The translations under genes and the position numbers were made by a program. The notes under the pieces were generated by a model. It was not told the DNA's origin and made no database searches. It was given only the letters and a program-made list of their open reading frames with translations. Of a DNA stretch of 64,000 nucleotides, positions 8,731-17,134 are shown one piece after another (positions within the stretch are counted from its first letter, which is position 1; each line of letters starts with the position of its first letter). The DNA comes from Maribacter spongiicola (lineage in GTDB: Bacteria; Bacteroidota; Bacteroidia; Flavobacteriales; Flavobacteriaceae): assembly GCF_004364165.1 (NCBI RefSeq), contig NZ_SOAY01000011.1, positions 744,001-808,000 of the forward strand. The letters are read 5' to 3'.

Positions 8731-8774
8731 TTTATTTTTGTTTTTAAGTTATTGATTTATAGCAAGTCTTGTAT

Positions 8775-9773
8775 TTAGACTTTAACTATCATTTTTCCTT
8801 TATTCTTACCATCCATCATATCTAAGAACGCTTGTGGCGTATGTTCAAAGCCTTCAACGACAGTTTCTTTATACTTTAATTTACCTTCACCTAACCAAGT
8901 TGCTAGTTGCTTCATAGCTACTGGGAATTTATCTGCGTAGTTGGAAACAATAAATCCTTGCATTAAAGCACTATTCTTAACCAAGAACGGTTGTACAGCC
9001 ACTGCCATCGGAATTTCCGTTTTGTTGTACACAGAAATTGCACCACAGATGATAATACGTGCAAACTGATTGATATTAAATAGAACAGCGTCAGATATTG
9101 GTCCGCCTACATTATCAAAATATATATCTACGCCATTAGGGGCTGCCTCTTTTATAGCAGCTTGCATATCTTTTGTAGTTTTATAATTGATACCATAATC
9201 AAATCCGAATTCAGATTTTATCATATCAACTTTTTCATCTGAGCCTGCAATACCGATAACATTCAAACCAAGAATTTTACCAATCTGACCTACAACACTA
9301 CCAACGGCGCCTGCAGCACCAGATACTACTAAAGTTTCACCTTTCTTAGGATTCCCGATTTCGTTTAGACCTAAAAATGCCGTTAAGCCCGTCATACCAA
9401 CGATACCTAAATAAGCACTTAGTGGCGCTTTGCTTTTATCTATTTTCTGCAAGCCTTCACCCGTAGAAACCTGCTTTTCTTTCCATTGTAATAATCCTGA
9501 TACAAAATCACCTTTCTTAAAACCTTCGTTGTTAGATTCTATAACTTCTGCAACAATTCCAGAACTTATCGGCTCCCCTAATTTAAAAGGAGGAACATAA
9601 GATTTGGCATCGTTCATACGACCTCTTAAATAGGGGTCAACAGAAATATATTTGGCTTCTAACAATAGTTGACCATCAGATATACTAGGATTTATATCAG
9701 ATTCAACAAACTCAAAGTCAGAAAGAGTAGGAGTACCCACCGGACGTTTTTTTAAATTAATGGACTTATTCAT
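8775..9773 (-). CDS. NADP-dependent enone/alkenal reductase, CurA-like (zinc-free MDR)
   Basis: 332 residues, the usual length of the CurA / leukotriene-B4 12-hydroxydehydrogenase / alkenal reductase group. Visible signatures are SVDPYLRGRMNDAKSY near the N-terminus, GMTGLTAFLGLNEIG, the NADP-binding VVSGAAGAVGSVVGQIGK, and DIYFDNVGG followed by ICGAISVYN. No zinc ligands are present, as expected. These enzymes reduce the C=C of alpha,beta-unsaturated carbonyls such as acrolein, hydroxynonenal or curcumin. Its promoter region holds a TATCTTTG -7 element and, just upstream of it, a TetR-type palindrome nearly identical to the one in the tetR promoter at 38.57 kb, so it is likely under that repressor. 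Confidence 0.9.
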   Translation of the reverse strand: MNKSINLKKRPVGTPTLSDFEFVESDINPSISDGQLLLEAKYISVDPYLRGRMNDAKSYVPPFKLGEPISSGIVAEVIESNNEGFKKGDFVSGLLQWKEKQVSTGEGLQKIDKSKAPLSAYLGIVGMTGLTAFLGLNEIGNPKKGETLVVSGAAGAVGSVVGQIGKILGLNVIGIAGSDEKVDMIKSEFGFDYGINYKTTKDMQAAIKEAAPNGVDIYFDNVGGPISDAVLFNINQFARIIICGAISVYNKTEIPMAVAVQPFLVKNSALMQGFIVSNYADKFPVAMKQLATWLGEGKLKYKETVVEGFEHTPQAFLDMMDGKNKGKMIVKV

Positions 9774-9894
9774 AAGTTATTATTTAAATTCTATGCTAAT
9801 TTATAGTCTAAGAAATATGTGATAATTAGTGCATTCACTAGTATACTTTTATATTATAAATTGCAAACTTATAATCTGTGTTTCTTAGACACTT

Positions 9895-9928
9895 CAAAGA
9901 TATTACAAAAAAAGAATGAACATTCATT
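9895..9928 (-). promoter_or_regulatory. Promoter of the CurA-like gene with TetR-type operator
   Basis: On the minus strand TATCTTTG (9902 to 9895) matches the Bacteroidetes -7 element. Immediately upstream, 9915-9928 reads AATGAACATTCATT, an AATGAA/TTCATT inverted repeat around CA. It would occlude the region between -33 and -7. It differs by one base from the palindrome at 38573-38586 before the tetR gene. A second -7-like element, TAAGTTTG, lies at 9864-9871. Confidence 0.7.
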
Positions 9929-9968
9929 TTTTAACAAAGGTTTATAAAACGAATTACTTTTTTGCATT

Positions 9969-9996
9969 AAAAAAAGCATCTGTAAAGATGCTTTTT
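9969..9996 (-). terminator. Terminator of the aldehyde dehydrogenase operon
   Basis: A 10-bp stem (9971-9980 with 9987-9996) with a 6-nt loop; on the minus strand it ends in a T-run (complement of 9969-9975). It lies 16 bp after the stop of the aldehyde dehydrogenase gene. Confidence 0.85.
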
Positions 9997-10011
9997 AGTT
10001 CTTATTATAAT

Positions 10012-11406
10012 TTATTTCTTTATAGTAATGGCTTTCACATTCACAAATTCTTTCATTCCGAATCCGCCATGTTCTCTTCCGTAACCTGAGTCTTTAACAC
10101 CACCAAATGGCATCATCGGATTTGCTAATCCGAAGGAATTTATAAATACCATTCCCGTATCAAAATGCTTTTCTGCCAATTCAATTGCCTTATCAACATC
10201 TCTAGAAAAAATTCCGCCGCCTAATCCGAATCTACTATCATTAGCGATACGCATTGCATCTTCATTGTCCTTTGCCTTAATTAACGAAGCAACTGGTCCG
10301 AATAACTCATCATCATATGCTGGTTGACCTGGCGTTACATTACCTAAAACCGTGGCAGGGTAGAAGTAGCCCTCACCATCAGGGATTTTTCCGCCACATA
10401 AAATTTCAGCACCTTTATCAACACTTTCTTCAAGCTGTTCGTGAATCTTTTTTCTTAAATCTTCACGCGCCATTGGTCCTAATTCGGTTTCCTCTTTTTT
10501 AGGATCACCCACTTTTAAAGCATCCATTGCTTTAACAAATTTCTCTTTAAACTCGTCATACACCTTTTCGGTAGCTACAAATCTTTTAGCCGCGATACAG
10601 GTTTCTCCATTATTATAGATTCGCCCCATAACACTTTTTTCTATTGCCAAATCAATATCTGCATCATCAAGCACCAAATAGGCATCATTGCTACCCAATT
10701 CTAATACTGTCTTTTTTAGTTGTGCACCGGCTAGTTCTCCGATTTTTTCACCTGCAACCGGACTACCAGTTAAGGTAACACCTCTAATTAATTTGTGTTC
10801 TATAATCGCATTAGACTGCTCATGGTCAATAACCATTACATTAAATAAATTCTCTGGTAAACCAGCGGTATCAAAAATGGATTTCAATAATTTTGCCGTA
10901 CCCGTAACGTTAGATGCATGCTTTAATAAAATACTATTACCAGCCATTAGGTTTACAATAGTATATCGCAATACTTGATAACTTGGGTAGTTCCAAGGTT
11001 GAATACCATAAATTATTCCCATGGGTGAATAGGTGATTATTCCTCTTCCGCCATCTGATAATTTTCTTTCTTCATTCTTTAAAAATTCTGGAGCGTTCTC
11101 TGCAGAATAATTACAAATTGAAGTACATAGGTCAACTTCGTGTTCGCTTTGCGATAAAAGTTTACCCATTTCGTCGGTCATTAACTCTGCTAGTTCTTTT
11201 TTATAATTCTGAAGCTCTTTACCTATAGATTTAATAATCTCGCCGCGTTCTTCAATAGATTTCATTTTCCATTTCAAAAATGCTTTCTGAGAGTTTTGAA
11301 TGCTTTCTTCTACCTGTTCATCTGTCATGTAGGTGTGTGAAGCTATTTCTTTACCTGTTGTTGGGTTAATTGTTTTGAATGTATCTTGTTTTGTTGTCGT
11401 AGACAT
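10012..11406 (-). CDS. NAD(P)-dependent aldehyde dehydrogenase, succinate-semialdehyde type
   Basis: 464 residues of a class I aldehyde dehydrogenase. The catalytic cysteine is Cys270 in YNNGETCIAAKRF and the general base is Glu236 in VLELGSNDAYLVLDDAD; GSPVAGEKIGE is the cofactor-binding loop and PWNYPSYQ the oxyanion Asn. The short length and the LELGSNDA variant fit the Bacteroidetes group annotated as NAD-dependent succinate-semialdehyde dehydrogenase (Sad/GabD-like). In this setting a broader role in oxidising reactive aldehydes is equally plausible; no GABA transaminase is nearby. It follows an SDR gene by 21 bp and ends at a terminator, so the two form an operon. Confidence 0.9.
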   Translation of the reverse strand: MSTTTKQDTFKTINPTTGKEIASHTYMTDEQVEESIQNSQKAFLKWKMKSIEERGEIIKSIGKELQNYKKELAELMTDEMGKLLSQSEHEVDLCTSICNYSAENAPEFLKNEERKLSDGGRGIITYSPMGIIYGIQPWNYPSYQVLRYTIVNLMAGNSILLKHASNVTGTAKLLKSIFDTAGLPENLFNVMVIDHEQSNAIIEHKLIRGVTLTGSPVAGEKIGELAGAQLKKTVLELGSNDAYLVLDDADIDLAIEKSVMGRIYNNGETCIAAKRFVATEKVYDEFKEKFVKAMDALKVGDPKKEETELGPMAREDLRKKIHEQLEESVDKGAEILCGGKIPDGEGYFYPATVLGNVTPGQPAYDDELFGPVASLIKAKDNEDAMRIANDSRFGLGGGIFSRDVDKAIELAEKHFDTGMVFINSFGLANPMMPFGGVKDSGYGREHGGFGMKEFVNVKAITIKK

Positions 11407-11427
11407 ATCTTGTGTTTTAAGTTAATT

Positions 11428-12168
11428 TTACTGTTGCTCGCTTGGTACCAAATAGACATCGTTGATATTGACACGTTTTGGTTGAGTTAATACGTAGTAG
11501 ATAGAATTTGCAATGTCTTCTGCCTCTAAGGTTTCCATTTTTTGCATTTCTTTCATTTTGTCCTTAATATCTTCATCGCTAATCGTACTTGTCAAATTGG
11601 TAGCAACGGCACCAGGTTCTATTGACGTAATATTAATTCCGTATTTAGGTGCCAATTCTTGACGTAGCCCTTCTGAAAACATTTTTACTGCCGATTTGGT
11701 AGCGCAATACACAGCCCCACCAGGAAAATACCTGTTCGCAGCCATGGATGAAATATTAATAATATTACCGCCCTTATTTTCTTTTAATTCTGGTAATACA
11801 GCCGCTACACCATTTAATACACCTTTTATATTAACATCTACCATCTTATCCCATTCATCTGTCTTCAACTTTTCTACAAATGAAAGCGGCATTAAGCCTG
11901 CATTGTTTATTAATCCTGATATTTTACCATATTCGCGTTTCGTTTTAGAAACTACATTTTCGAAATCAGCTTTCTTAGTTACATCACCGGCTACTGCTAA
12001 TGCTTCTCCGCCCTTTTTAGTAATATCAGATTTTAAATCGTTTAGCTCATCTTCGCTTCTCGCCATCAAAACTACTTTTGCTCCGTTTTCTGCCAATTTT
12101 ATTGCTGTAGCTTTACCGATACCACTAGATGCTCCTGTTATAATTAGTACTTTATCTTCTAAATTCAT
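11428..12168 (-). CDS. SDR family NAD(P)-dependent oxidoreductase
   Basis: 246 residues, a classical short-chain dehydrogenase. TGASSGIG at 11-18 binds the dinucleotide, NNAG is at 88-91, Ser140/141 in NISSMAA and Tyr154-xxx-Lys158 in VYCATKSAVK form the catalytic set. ARSEDEL after the second strand suggests preference for NADP. The closest well-known types are YdfG-like 3-hydroxy acid / carbonyl reductases. It is the first gene of a two-gene operon with the aldehyde dehydrogenase and is transcribed divergently from the racemase-like gene across 239 bp. Confidence 0.92.
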   Translation of the reverse strand: MNLEDKVLIITGASSGIGKATAIKLAENGAKVVLMARSEDELNDLKSDITKKGGEALAVAGDVTKKADFENVVSKTKREYGKISGLINNAGLMPLSFVEKLKTDEWDKMVDVNIKGVLNGVAAVLPELKENKGGNIINISSMAANRYFPGGAVYCATKSAVKMFSEGLRQELAPKYGINITSIEPGAVATNLTSTISDEDIKDKMKEMQKMETLEAEDIANSIYYVLTQPKRVNINDVYLVPSEQQ

Positions 12169-12407
12169 TGTGTCTTATTTTGATTTGAAGGCAATTTACT
12201 GGGTGTGACTAGATTCTTTTAGCTAGATTAAATGAAGAATTGACGGATATGGAAATGAGCTAAGAATGAAACTTTACGAGTCAAAAAAGTGACCCTGACT
12301 ATATCGAATGAAAGCCGATTTAGAAATTATAGATTTATTAAGACCATTACTTATTTAAATGCCATTAATTTGATGCCTTAATTCTTTTTCAAGAAAAAGA
12401 CGGAGTT

Positions 12408-13163
12408 ATGATGACAAATAAAATGATCGGCATAGTTGGCGGAGTAGGTAGCTATGCCGGTATCGATTTAATTAAGAAAGTGTACGACTTAACCGAAGCT
12501 ACATCTGACCAAGACCATTTGCCTGTTTCTATGCTATCGGTGCCTCATAAAATTATTGACCGTACCAAATACCTTTTAGGTGAAACAGAAATTAATCCTG
12601 GTATTGCGATATCTGAAATTATAGCTTCTTTAATTGCCAGTGGTTCTAGTATTATAGGTATACCCTGTAACACTGCACATGCCAAGCCGATTTTAAGTTT
12701 AATTGAAAAAAGCATACCAGAATCATGTGTTTTAGTAAACCTTATTGAAGAAGTAGGATTATACATTTCTGAAAAGCATCCTGAAATTACTAGAGTAGGT
12801 GTACTGGGCACAACAGGTACTATTCTTGCGAAAGTTTACCCCGAAGTACTTGCTAAATATAATATTGAAGTGATTCAACCATCCGAAGATATTCAAGTTT
12901 TATTTGTGCATCCGTCTATTTACGATACCAGCTATGGTATTAAAGCTTTTTCAAATCCTGTAAATCAAAAAGCAAGAGAAAACCTAAGCATGGCAGCAAC
13001 CTATTTGTCTAGAAAAGGCGCCCAAGCCGTTATATTAGGTTGCACAGAAATTCCGTTAGCCATTCAATACGAAAAAATTGAAGACAGTTTAATTATCGAT
13101 GCAACCACAGTATTAGCACGAGCACTGATCAGGGAATCTAAAAAAATGGAAATGACTGCTTAG
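12408..13163 (+). CDS. Aspartate/glutamate racemase family protein
   Basis: 251 residues. The two-cysteine PLP-independent racemase signature is complete: GIPCNTAHA (Cys87) and ILGCTEIPL (Cys212), with an N-terminal IGIVGGVGSYAG. The motif set fits the broad-specificity YgeA/aspartate racemase group rather than MurI. It may be translated from the second of the tandem ATG codons at 12408/12411. It is transcribed away from the SDR gene and collides with the AraC gene: their stop codons overlap by four bases (13160-13163), so mutual transcriptional interference is possible. Confidence 0.88.
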   Translation: MMTNKMIGIVGGVGSYAGIDLIKKVYDLTEATSDQDHLPVSMLSVPHKIIDRTKYLLGETEINPGIAISEIIASLIASGSSIIGIPCNTAHAKPILSLIEKSIPESCVLVNLIEEVGLYISEKHPEITRVGVLGTTGTILAKVYPEVLAKYNIEVIQPSEDIQVLFVHPSIYDTSYGIKAFSNPVNQKARENLSMAATYLSRKGAQAVILGCTEIPLAIQYEKIEDSLIIDATTVLARALIRESKKMEMTA

Positions 13164-14056
13164 GCACTTGCCGTTGGTGAGCAAGATGCTCTTTTCAATA
13201 ACATGTATTCTCCCTTTATTTTAAAATCACGAATAGACGAACCTGTATAACGTTTAAAGGTTTTTGAAAGATGACTTACATCGGTAAAACCTAAATCATC
13301 TGCAATTTGGGTTAATGTGTAATCTGAGTTTAGAAGACGAATTTCTACAAGCTTCAACTTTGCTTTAATGATGTATTCTCGCAAAGACATGCTCACTTGC
13401 TTTTTAAAATATTCACTCACATATGTAGGCGACATCATAAAAACATCAGCTAAATTTTCAACTTTCAGTAATTCGGTTTTGTCAATATTTGTGTTGATAT
13501 AAGTCAGCATATTAGTAATTCTATCATCAGAATTGTTCTTTGGTAATTCAAAGTAGGTGCTCTTTTTAATATTGCGAATTAAAATCTCTAAAATACTGGT
13601 CATTAAACTAGTAACCAGGTTTATAGATTCTTCACCATAATTTCTAGATTCTTGAAGAATCATGCCAATAAGGTTTTCGAGATAATTTCGATCCAGTTCA
13701 TTTTTAATGATATCTCCTGGTAATTGGTTGTAATTAGATAAGATATACGAAGCTTCCTTAAACCATTCGTTTCTATCAATGGTTATTCTGTTCGCATTCT
13801 TAAAAAACGAATCGGTAAATTTTAGAAATACAAATCTGGTAGGTTTTTCTATAGTAAAAGAATGACATTTCAAAGGTGGTAACAAAAACATGCTATTCTT
13901 CTCATAAGTATAGTCATTATAGTTTATGCATTGTGTGCCTTCTCCATCTTTAATTAAAACCAGTTCAAAAAAATTGTTTTTAACGGGACGTTGTTTCCAA
14001 TCTGTCAACTCAATTTCTTGTATTTCAAAAGGTTTGTAGGCTTCTAATACTTGCAT
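13160..14056 (-). CDS. AraC-family transcriptional regulator (paralogue of the one at 21193)
   Basis: 298 residues. The N-terminal ~160 residues are a cupin-type effector domain (LVLIKDGEGTQCINYNDYTYEKNS style), and residues ~185-285 form the two-HTH AraC domain (LADVFMMSPTYVSEYFKK, then IADDLGFTDVSHLSKTFKRYTG). The recognition helix FTDVSHLSKTF is nearly the same as FTDSSHLNKTF in the AraC protein at 21193-22059, so both probably read similar half-sites. Four promoters nearby carry matching 21-bp-spaced TACC-type repeats, one directly across the divergent spacer, upstream of alkB. It likely activates stress genes in response to an unknown small molecule. Confidence 0.92.
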   Translation of the reverse strand: MQVLEAYKPFEIQEIELTDWKQRPVKNNFFELVLIKDGEGTQCINYNDYTYEKNSMFLLPPLKCHSFTIEKPTRFVFLKFTDSFFKNANRITIDRNEWFKEASYILSNYNQLPGDIIKNELDRNYLENLIGMILQESRNYGEESINLVTSLMTSILEILIRNIKKSTYFELPKNNSDDRITNMLTYINTNIDKTELLKVENLADVFMMSPTYVSEYFKKQVSMSLREYIIKAKLKLVEIRLLNSDYTLTQIADDLGFTDVSHLSKTFKRYTGSSIRDFKIKGEYMLLKRASCSPTASA

Positions 14057-14129
14057 TTACAGAATTATTAAAGGATATATCAGCTAAAATAGGTCAAATC
14101 TGTATTCACTATCAAAATTTAACCTTTAT

Positions 14130-14187
14130 TTATACAATTATCACCCATATAATTACCTATGGTTTTGCGGTAAAGCAAGTATCTTTG
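14130..14187 (+). promoter_or_regulatory. alkB promoter with AraC-like direct half-sites
   Basis: TATCTTTG at 14180-14187 is the -7 element. Half-sites TTTATACAA (T of TAC at 14133) and ATAATTACCTA (T of TACC at 14154) are 21 bp apart, and the proximal one is 26 bp from the -7. The -7 overlaps the upstream in-frame ATG at 14185's position, so translation must start later, at 14221. Confidence 0.6.
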
Positions 14188-14220
14188 TGTTGGCTTAAAA
14201 AACATAAAGCTTATTTACTC

Positions 14221-14850
14221 ATGGATATATTTAATCAAACCAATTTATTTTCAACAAAAGAAGTCTGTAAAACAGTATATGATTTACCAGGAGCAGATGT
14301 TACGTTGTTCGAAAATTTTTTCAATATAGAAGAAAGTAATAAGCTGTATAAGAGTTTATTAGAAAACACACCTTGGCAACAAGAGCAAATTATCATTCAC
14401 GGCAAACTGGTAGATTATCCTAGGTTAACCGCTTGGTATGGCGACATTAGTAAAGACATTCAATACACCAATACCAAAAGTAAAATGCATTTGTGGAACG
14501 ACGATTTACTTTTTATTAAAAATCGGATAGAGCAGGAGGTAGACGTCAAATTCTCACGTTGTCTTCTTAACTATTACAGAGACGGAAAAGACAGTGTAGA
14601 TTGGCATCAAGATTATAAAGGCGATCAACGTAAAAATACTGTAATTGCTTCGGTAACTTATGGAGCAACAAGACCTTTTCAGTTAAAACACGTATCTCGT
14701 AAAGATTTAAAACGTGTAGATATTCCTTTAGCAAATGGCAGTCTATTGTTGATGCAAGGTGCTACCCAAGAAAATTGGAAGCATAAAATTCCGAAAACGT
14801 CAAAACCAATATCGCCTAGAATTAACCTAACCTTTAGGTGGATTACATAG
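14221..14850 (+). CDS. alkB: AlkB-like alpha-ketoglutarate-dependent dioxygenase (alkylated DNA/RNA repair)
   Basis: 209 residues from the ATG at 14221; the longer in-frame start at 14185 lies inside the promoter -7 element and is rejected. The Fe(II) ligands are His129-x-Asp131 in VDWHQDYKGD and His188 in NWKHKIPK; the 2OG-binding arginines are Arg200 and Arg206 in SPRINLTFRWI. YPRLTAWYGD is the nucleotide-lid region of the AlkB/ALKBH2 type. The enzyme removes methyl or etheno groups from DNA bases by oxidative dealkylation. Its promoter carries the AraC-like half-sites shared with neighbouring redox genes, which links alkylation repair to the same inducer; it is divergent from the araC gene. 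Confidence 0.93.
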   Translation: MDIFNQTNLFSTKEVCKTVYDLPGADVTLFENFFNIEESNKLYKSLLENTPWQQEQIIIHGKLVDYPRLTAWYGDISKDIQYTNTKSKMHLWNDDLLFIKNRIEQEVDVKFSRCLLNYYRDGKDSVDWHQDYKGDQRKNTVIASVTYGATRPFQLKHVSRKDLKRVDIPLANGSLLLMQGATQENWKHKIPKTSKPISPRINLTFRWIT

Positions 14851-14910
14851 TCTTTCGTTCATCAATCTTTATATTTATACACCAATTGTAGAATCTATTT
14901 GAAATATCTT

Positions 14911-15210
14911 ATGAAAAAATCATATTTAACCCTTGTAGTAAACGTTGTAGTAAAAGAGGAATTTAGAGAAGAAATAAAATCAGAATTGCTGAAACTAGTA
15001 GGTCCTACTAGAGGCGAAGAAGGCAATATTGCTTACGATTTGCATCAAGATAACGAGAATCCCAATTTATTTTTATTCCACGAAAAATGGGTAAATCAAG
15101 CGTATTTAGACAAACATTCTCAAAGTAGCCATATAGCGGTGTATAGAGTAGCATCCAAAGACAAATTAGAAAATTTAAGTGCTTATAAAATGACTGAGTT
15201 AACTGCTTAG
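14911..15210 (+). CDS. Antibiotic biosynthesis monooxygenase (ABM) family protein, YgiN-like
   Basis: 99 residues from the ATG at 14911 (a TTG at 14899 is in frame but less likely). It is a single ABM ferredoxin-like domain: VNVVVKEEFREEIKSELLKLV, GNIAYDLHQDNENPNLFLFHEKW and HSQSSHIAVYR, with the conserved internal His/Trp pattern. Relatives include the putative quinol monooxygenase YgiN, which works on quinols and is often placed beside quinone reductases, as here. It lies 60 bp after alkB with no terminator between, so it may share that transcript. Confidence 0.85.
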   Translation: MKKSYLTLVVNVVVKEEFREEIKSELLKLVGPTRGEEGNIAYDLHQDNENPNLFLFHEKWVNQAYLDKHSQSSHIAVYRVASKDKLENLSAYKMTELTA

Positions 15211-15321
15211 TTTGTATTTATAAAGGTTTGCTATATAATTCAAGTATTTAAAACCTTAGTTTTTACTTGTTATAATTACGTATTAGGAAAATTTTAAGAT
15301 TTATCCCTTAAAAAACCTCTA

Positions 15322-15381
15322 TTTATACCAACATCACCTCTTTTTGTACTCAAATTTGGCGGTATCACCTATTTATCTTTG
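15322..15381 (+). promoter_or_regulatory. Nitroreductase operon promoter with 21-bp-spaced AraC-like half-sites
   Basis: TATCTTTG at 15374-15381 is the -7 element. Half-sites TTTATACCAA (T of TACC at 15326) and TTTTGTACTCA (T of TACT at 15347) are exactly 21 bp apart; the proximal one is exactly 27 bp from the -7. The same geometry recurs at 22.5 and 24.8 kb. The predicted transcript starts near 15388, which decides the start codon at 15419. Confidence 0.7.
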
Positions 15382-15418
15382 TTCTATAATATTCAATCAA
15401 CATAGTAAAAAGATAAAA

Positions 15419-16078
15419 ATGAATTTAAACGATACATTAAACTGGAGATACACTACAAAGGAATACGACATCACTAAGAAAATATGTGATGCAGATATGG
15501 CTGAAGTCAAAAACTTGTTGAGAATGAGCCCTTCAAGTGTAAATCTTCAACCTTGGCACTTTATAGTTGCCGAAACTACAGAAGGTAAGGCACGTATTGC
15601 AAAAGGAACACAAGGCTTTTTTAGTTTCAATGAGCCAAAAATAACTAATGCTTCTGCTGTTGTATTGTTTTGTTCAAAGATTGATGCAGATGACGCATAC
15701 TACCAGCATATTGCAGATACTGAAGATAAAGACGGAAGATTCCCTAATGAAGATATTAAAAACGGATTTCTAGGCGCTGTTAAAGCTTTTACAGGTATTC
15801 ATAAATACGATTTAAAGGATTTACAACACTGGATGGAAAAGCAGGTATACCTTAACATTGGTAGCTTTTTGTTAGGTGTTGCTAGTTTAGGTTTGGATGC
15901 AACACCAATGGAAGGTATTGATGTAAAGGCATTAGATGAAGAATTCGGATTAAGAGAAAAAGGATACACGTCATTAGTAGCTGTGTCTTTAGGATACAGA
16001 GCGCAATCCGATTTTAATTCTACCGAAAAAACACCAAAATCAAGATTAGCTGAAAGTGAAATTTTCACATTACTATAA
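15419..16078 (+). CDS. Oxygen-insensitive NAD(P)H nitroreductase, NfsB-like
   Basis: 219 residues from the ATG at 15419; the frame is open back to 15344 but that start precedes the promoter. Features of the NfsB/FRase I group are LNWRYTTKEYD at the N-terminus (FMN phosphate contacts), SPSSVNLQPWHFIV, a long central insertion (HIADTEDKDGRF) and GLDATPMEGIDVKALDEEFGLREKGYTSLVAVSLGYR at the FMN-binding C-terminal part. It is an FMN homodimer that reduces nitroaromatics and quinones by two electrons. It is first in a four-gene run (nitroreductase, MDR reductase, cupin, bicupin) and has the AraC-like promoter described above. Confidence 0.92.
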   Translation: MNLNDTLNWRYTTKEYDITKKICDADMAEVKNLLRMSPSSVNLQPWHFIVAETTEGKARIAKGTQGFFSFNEPKITNASAVVLFCSKIDADDAYYQHIADTEDKDGRFPNEDIKNGFLGAVKAFTGIHKYDLKDLQHWMEKQVYLNIGSFLLGVASLGLDATPMEGIDVKALDEEFGLREKGYTSLVAVSLGYRAQSDFNSTEKTPKSRLAESEIFTLL

Positions 16079-16098
16079 TTTCAAAATTTACAATTCAG

Positions 16099-17106
16099 AT
16101 GAAAGCAATAGGATATAAAGAGAATCTACCGATTGATAATATAAAATCGCTACAAGACATCACTTTAGATACGCCAAAAGCAACTGGAAGAGATATTCTA
16201 GTAGAAGTGAAAGCGATTTCAGTAAACCCTGTAGATTACAAAGTACGTGCCAATATGCCTGTAGAAGGTGATGATTGGAAAGTAATCGGTTGGGATGCAA
16301 CGGGAATTGTAACTGCTATTGGAGAAGATGTTACGCTATTTAAAGTGGGTGACGAGGTTTGGTATGCAGGTGATTTAACACGTCAAGGTAGTAATGCAGA
16401 ATATCAAGTTGTAGATGAGCGTATTGTGGGTAAAAAACCTGCAAGTTTATCATTTGCTGAAGCTGCTGCTTTACCATTAACTACACTTACAGCTTATGAA
16501 ATGTTGTTTCACAGATTACAAGTTTCTAAAGATGATGCCAACAAATCTATTTTAGTAATTGGTGCTGCTGGTGGTGTAGGTTCAATTTTGGTGCAATTGG
16601 CTAAAAAGCTGACAAAACTGCATATTATTGGTACCGCTTCTCGCGAAGAAACTACCGATTGGTTAAAAGAGTTAGGTGCAGATACGGTTATCAATCATAG
16701 ACATAAACTCAATGATGAGTTTGAAAAATATAACCTACCAGCTCCCGAATATGTGGTGAGTTTAAACGCTACCGAACATCATGTAGATGAAATTGTAAAA
16801 CTGATTAAACCTCAAGGTAAATTCGGATTTATTGATGACCCAAAAGTGATGAATGTGATGCCTTTTAAAGGGAAAGCAGTTTCTACGCATATCGAGTTAA
16901 TGTTCACACGTTCTATGTTTCAGACAGATGATATGATAGAACAGCATAACATTTTAAACGAGGTTTCTGAATTAATTGATAACGGAACCGTTAGAACCAC
17001 TTTGGGCGAAAACTTTGGAACTATAAATGCCGAAAACTTAAGAAAAGCACATGCTTTTTTAGAAACTGGTAAAGCAAAAGGTAAAATTGTTTTAGAAGGA
17101 TTTTAG
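16099..17106 (+). CDS. Zinc-type alcohol dehydrogenase family / quinone oxidoreductase (MDR)
   Basis: 335 residues of the medium-chain reductase family. N-terminal GroES-like part: VEVKAISVNPVDYKVRANMP and VIGWDATGIVTAIGEDVTLFKVGDEVWYAGD; Rossmann part: ILVIGAAGGVGSILVQLAKK, then TASREETTDWLKELGADTVINH. The sequence fits the zinc-binding-ADH-family (QOR-like) subgroup with a C-terminal TGKAKGKIVLEGF. Catalytic zinc ligands of true ADHs are not evident, so it is probably an NADPH:quinone or enone reductase. It starts 20 bp after the nitroreductase and is co-transcribed with it. Confidence 0.9.
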   Translation: MKAIGYKENLPIDNIKSLQDITLDTPKATGRDILVEVKAISVNPVDYKVRANMPVEGDDWKVIGWDATGIVTAIGEDVTLFKVGDEVWYAGDLTRQGSNAEYQVVDERIVGKKPASLSFAEAAALPLTTLTAYEMLFHRLQVSKDDANKSILVIGAAGGVGSILVQLAKKLTKLHIIGTASREETTDWLKELGADTVINHRHKLNDEFEKYNLPAPEYVVSLNATEHHVDEIVKLIKPQGKFGFIDDPKVMNVMPFKGKAVSTHIELMFTRSMFQTDDMIEQHNILNEVSELIDNGTVRTTLGENFGTINAENLRKAHAFLETGKAKGKIVLEGF

Positions 17107-17134
17107 GCTCAATGAGTCAAATAAATTAAGTAAA

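Noticed and set aside
14185-14220. Longer N-terminus for AlkB from the ATG at 14185
   Set aside because: The codon lies inside the TATCTTTG -7 element (14180-14187), so it is upstream of the transcription start; the ATG at 14221 is used.
15344-15418. Longer N-terminus for the NfsB-like protein
   Set aside because: The promoter -7 at 15374-15381 lies within it, and the extra residues are unlike the family.
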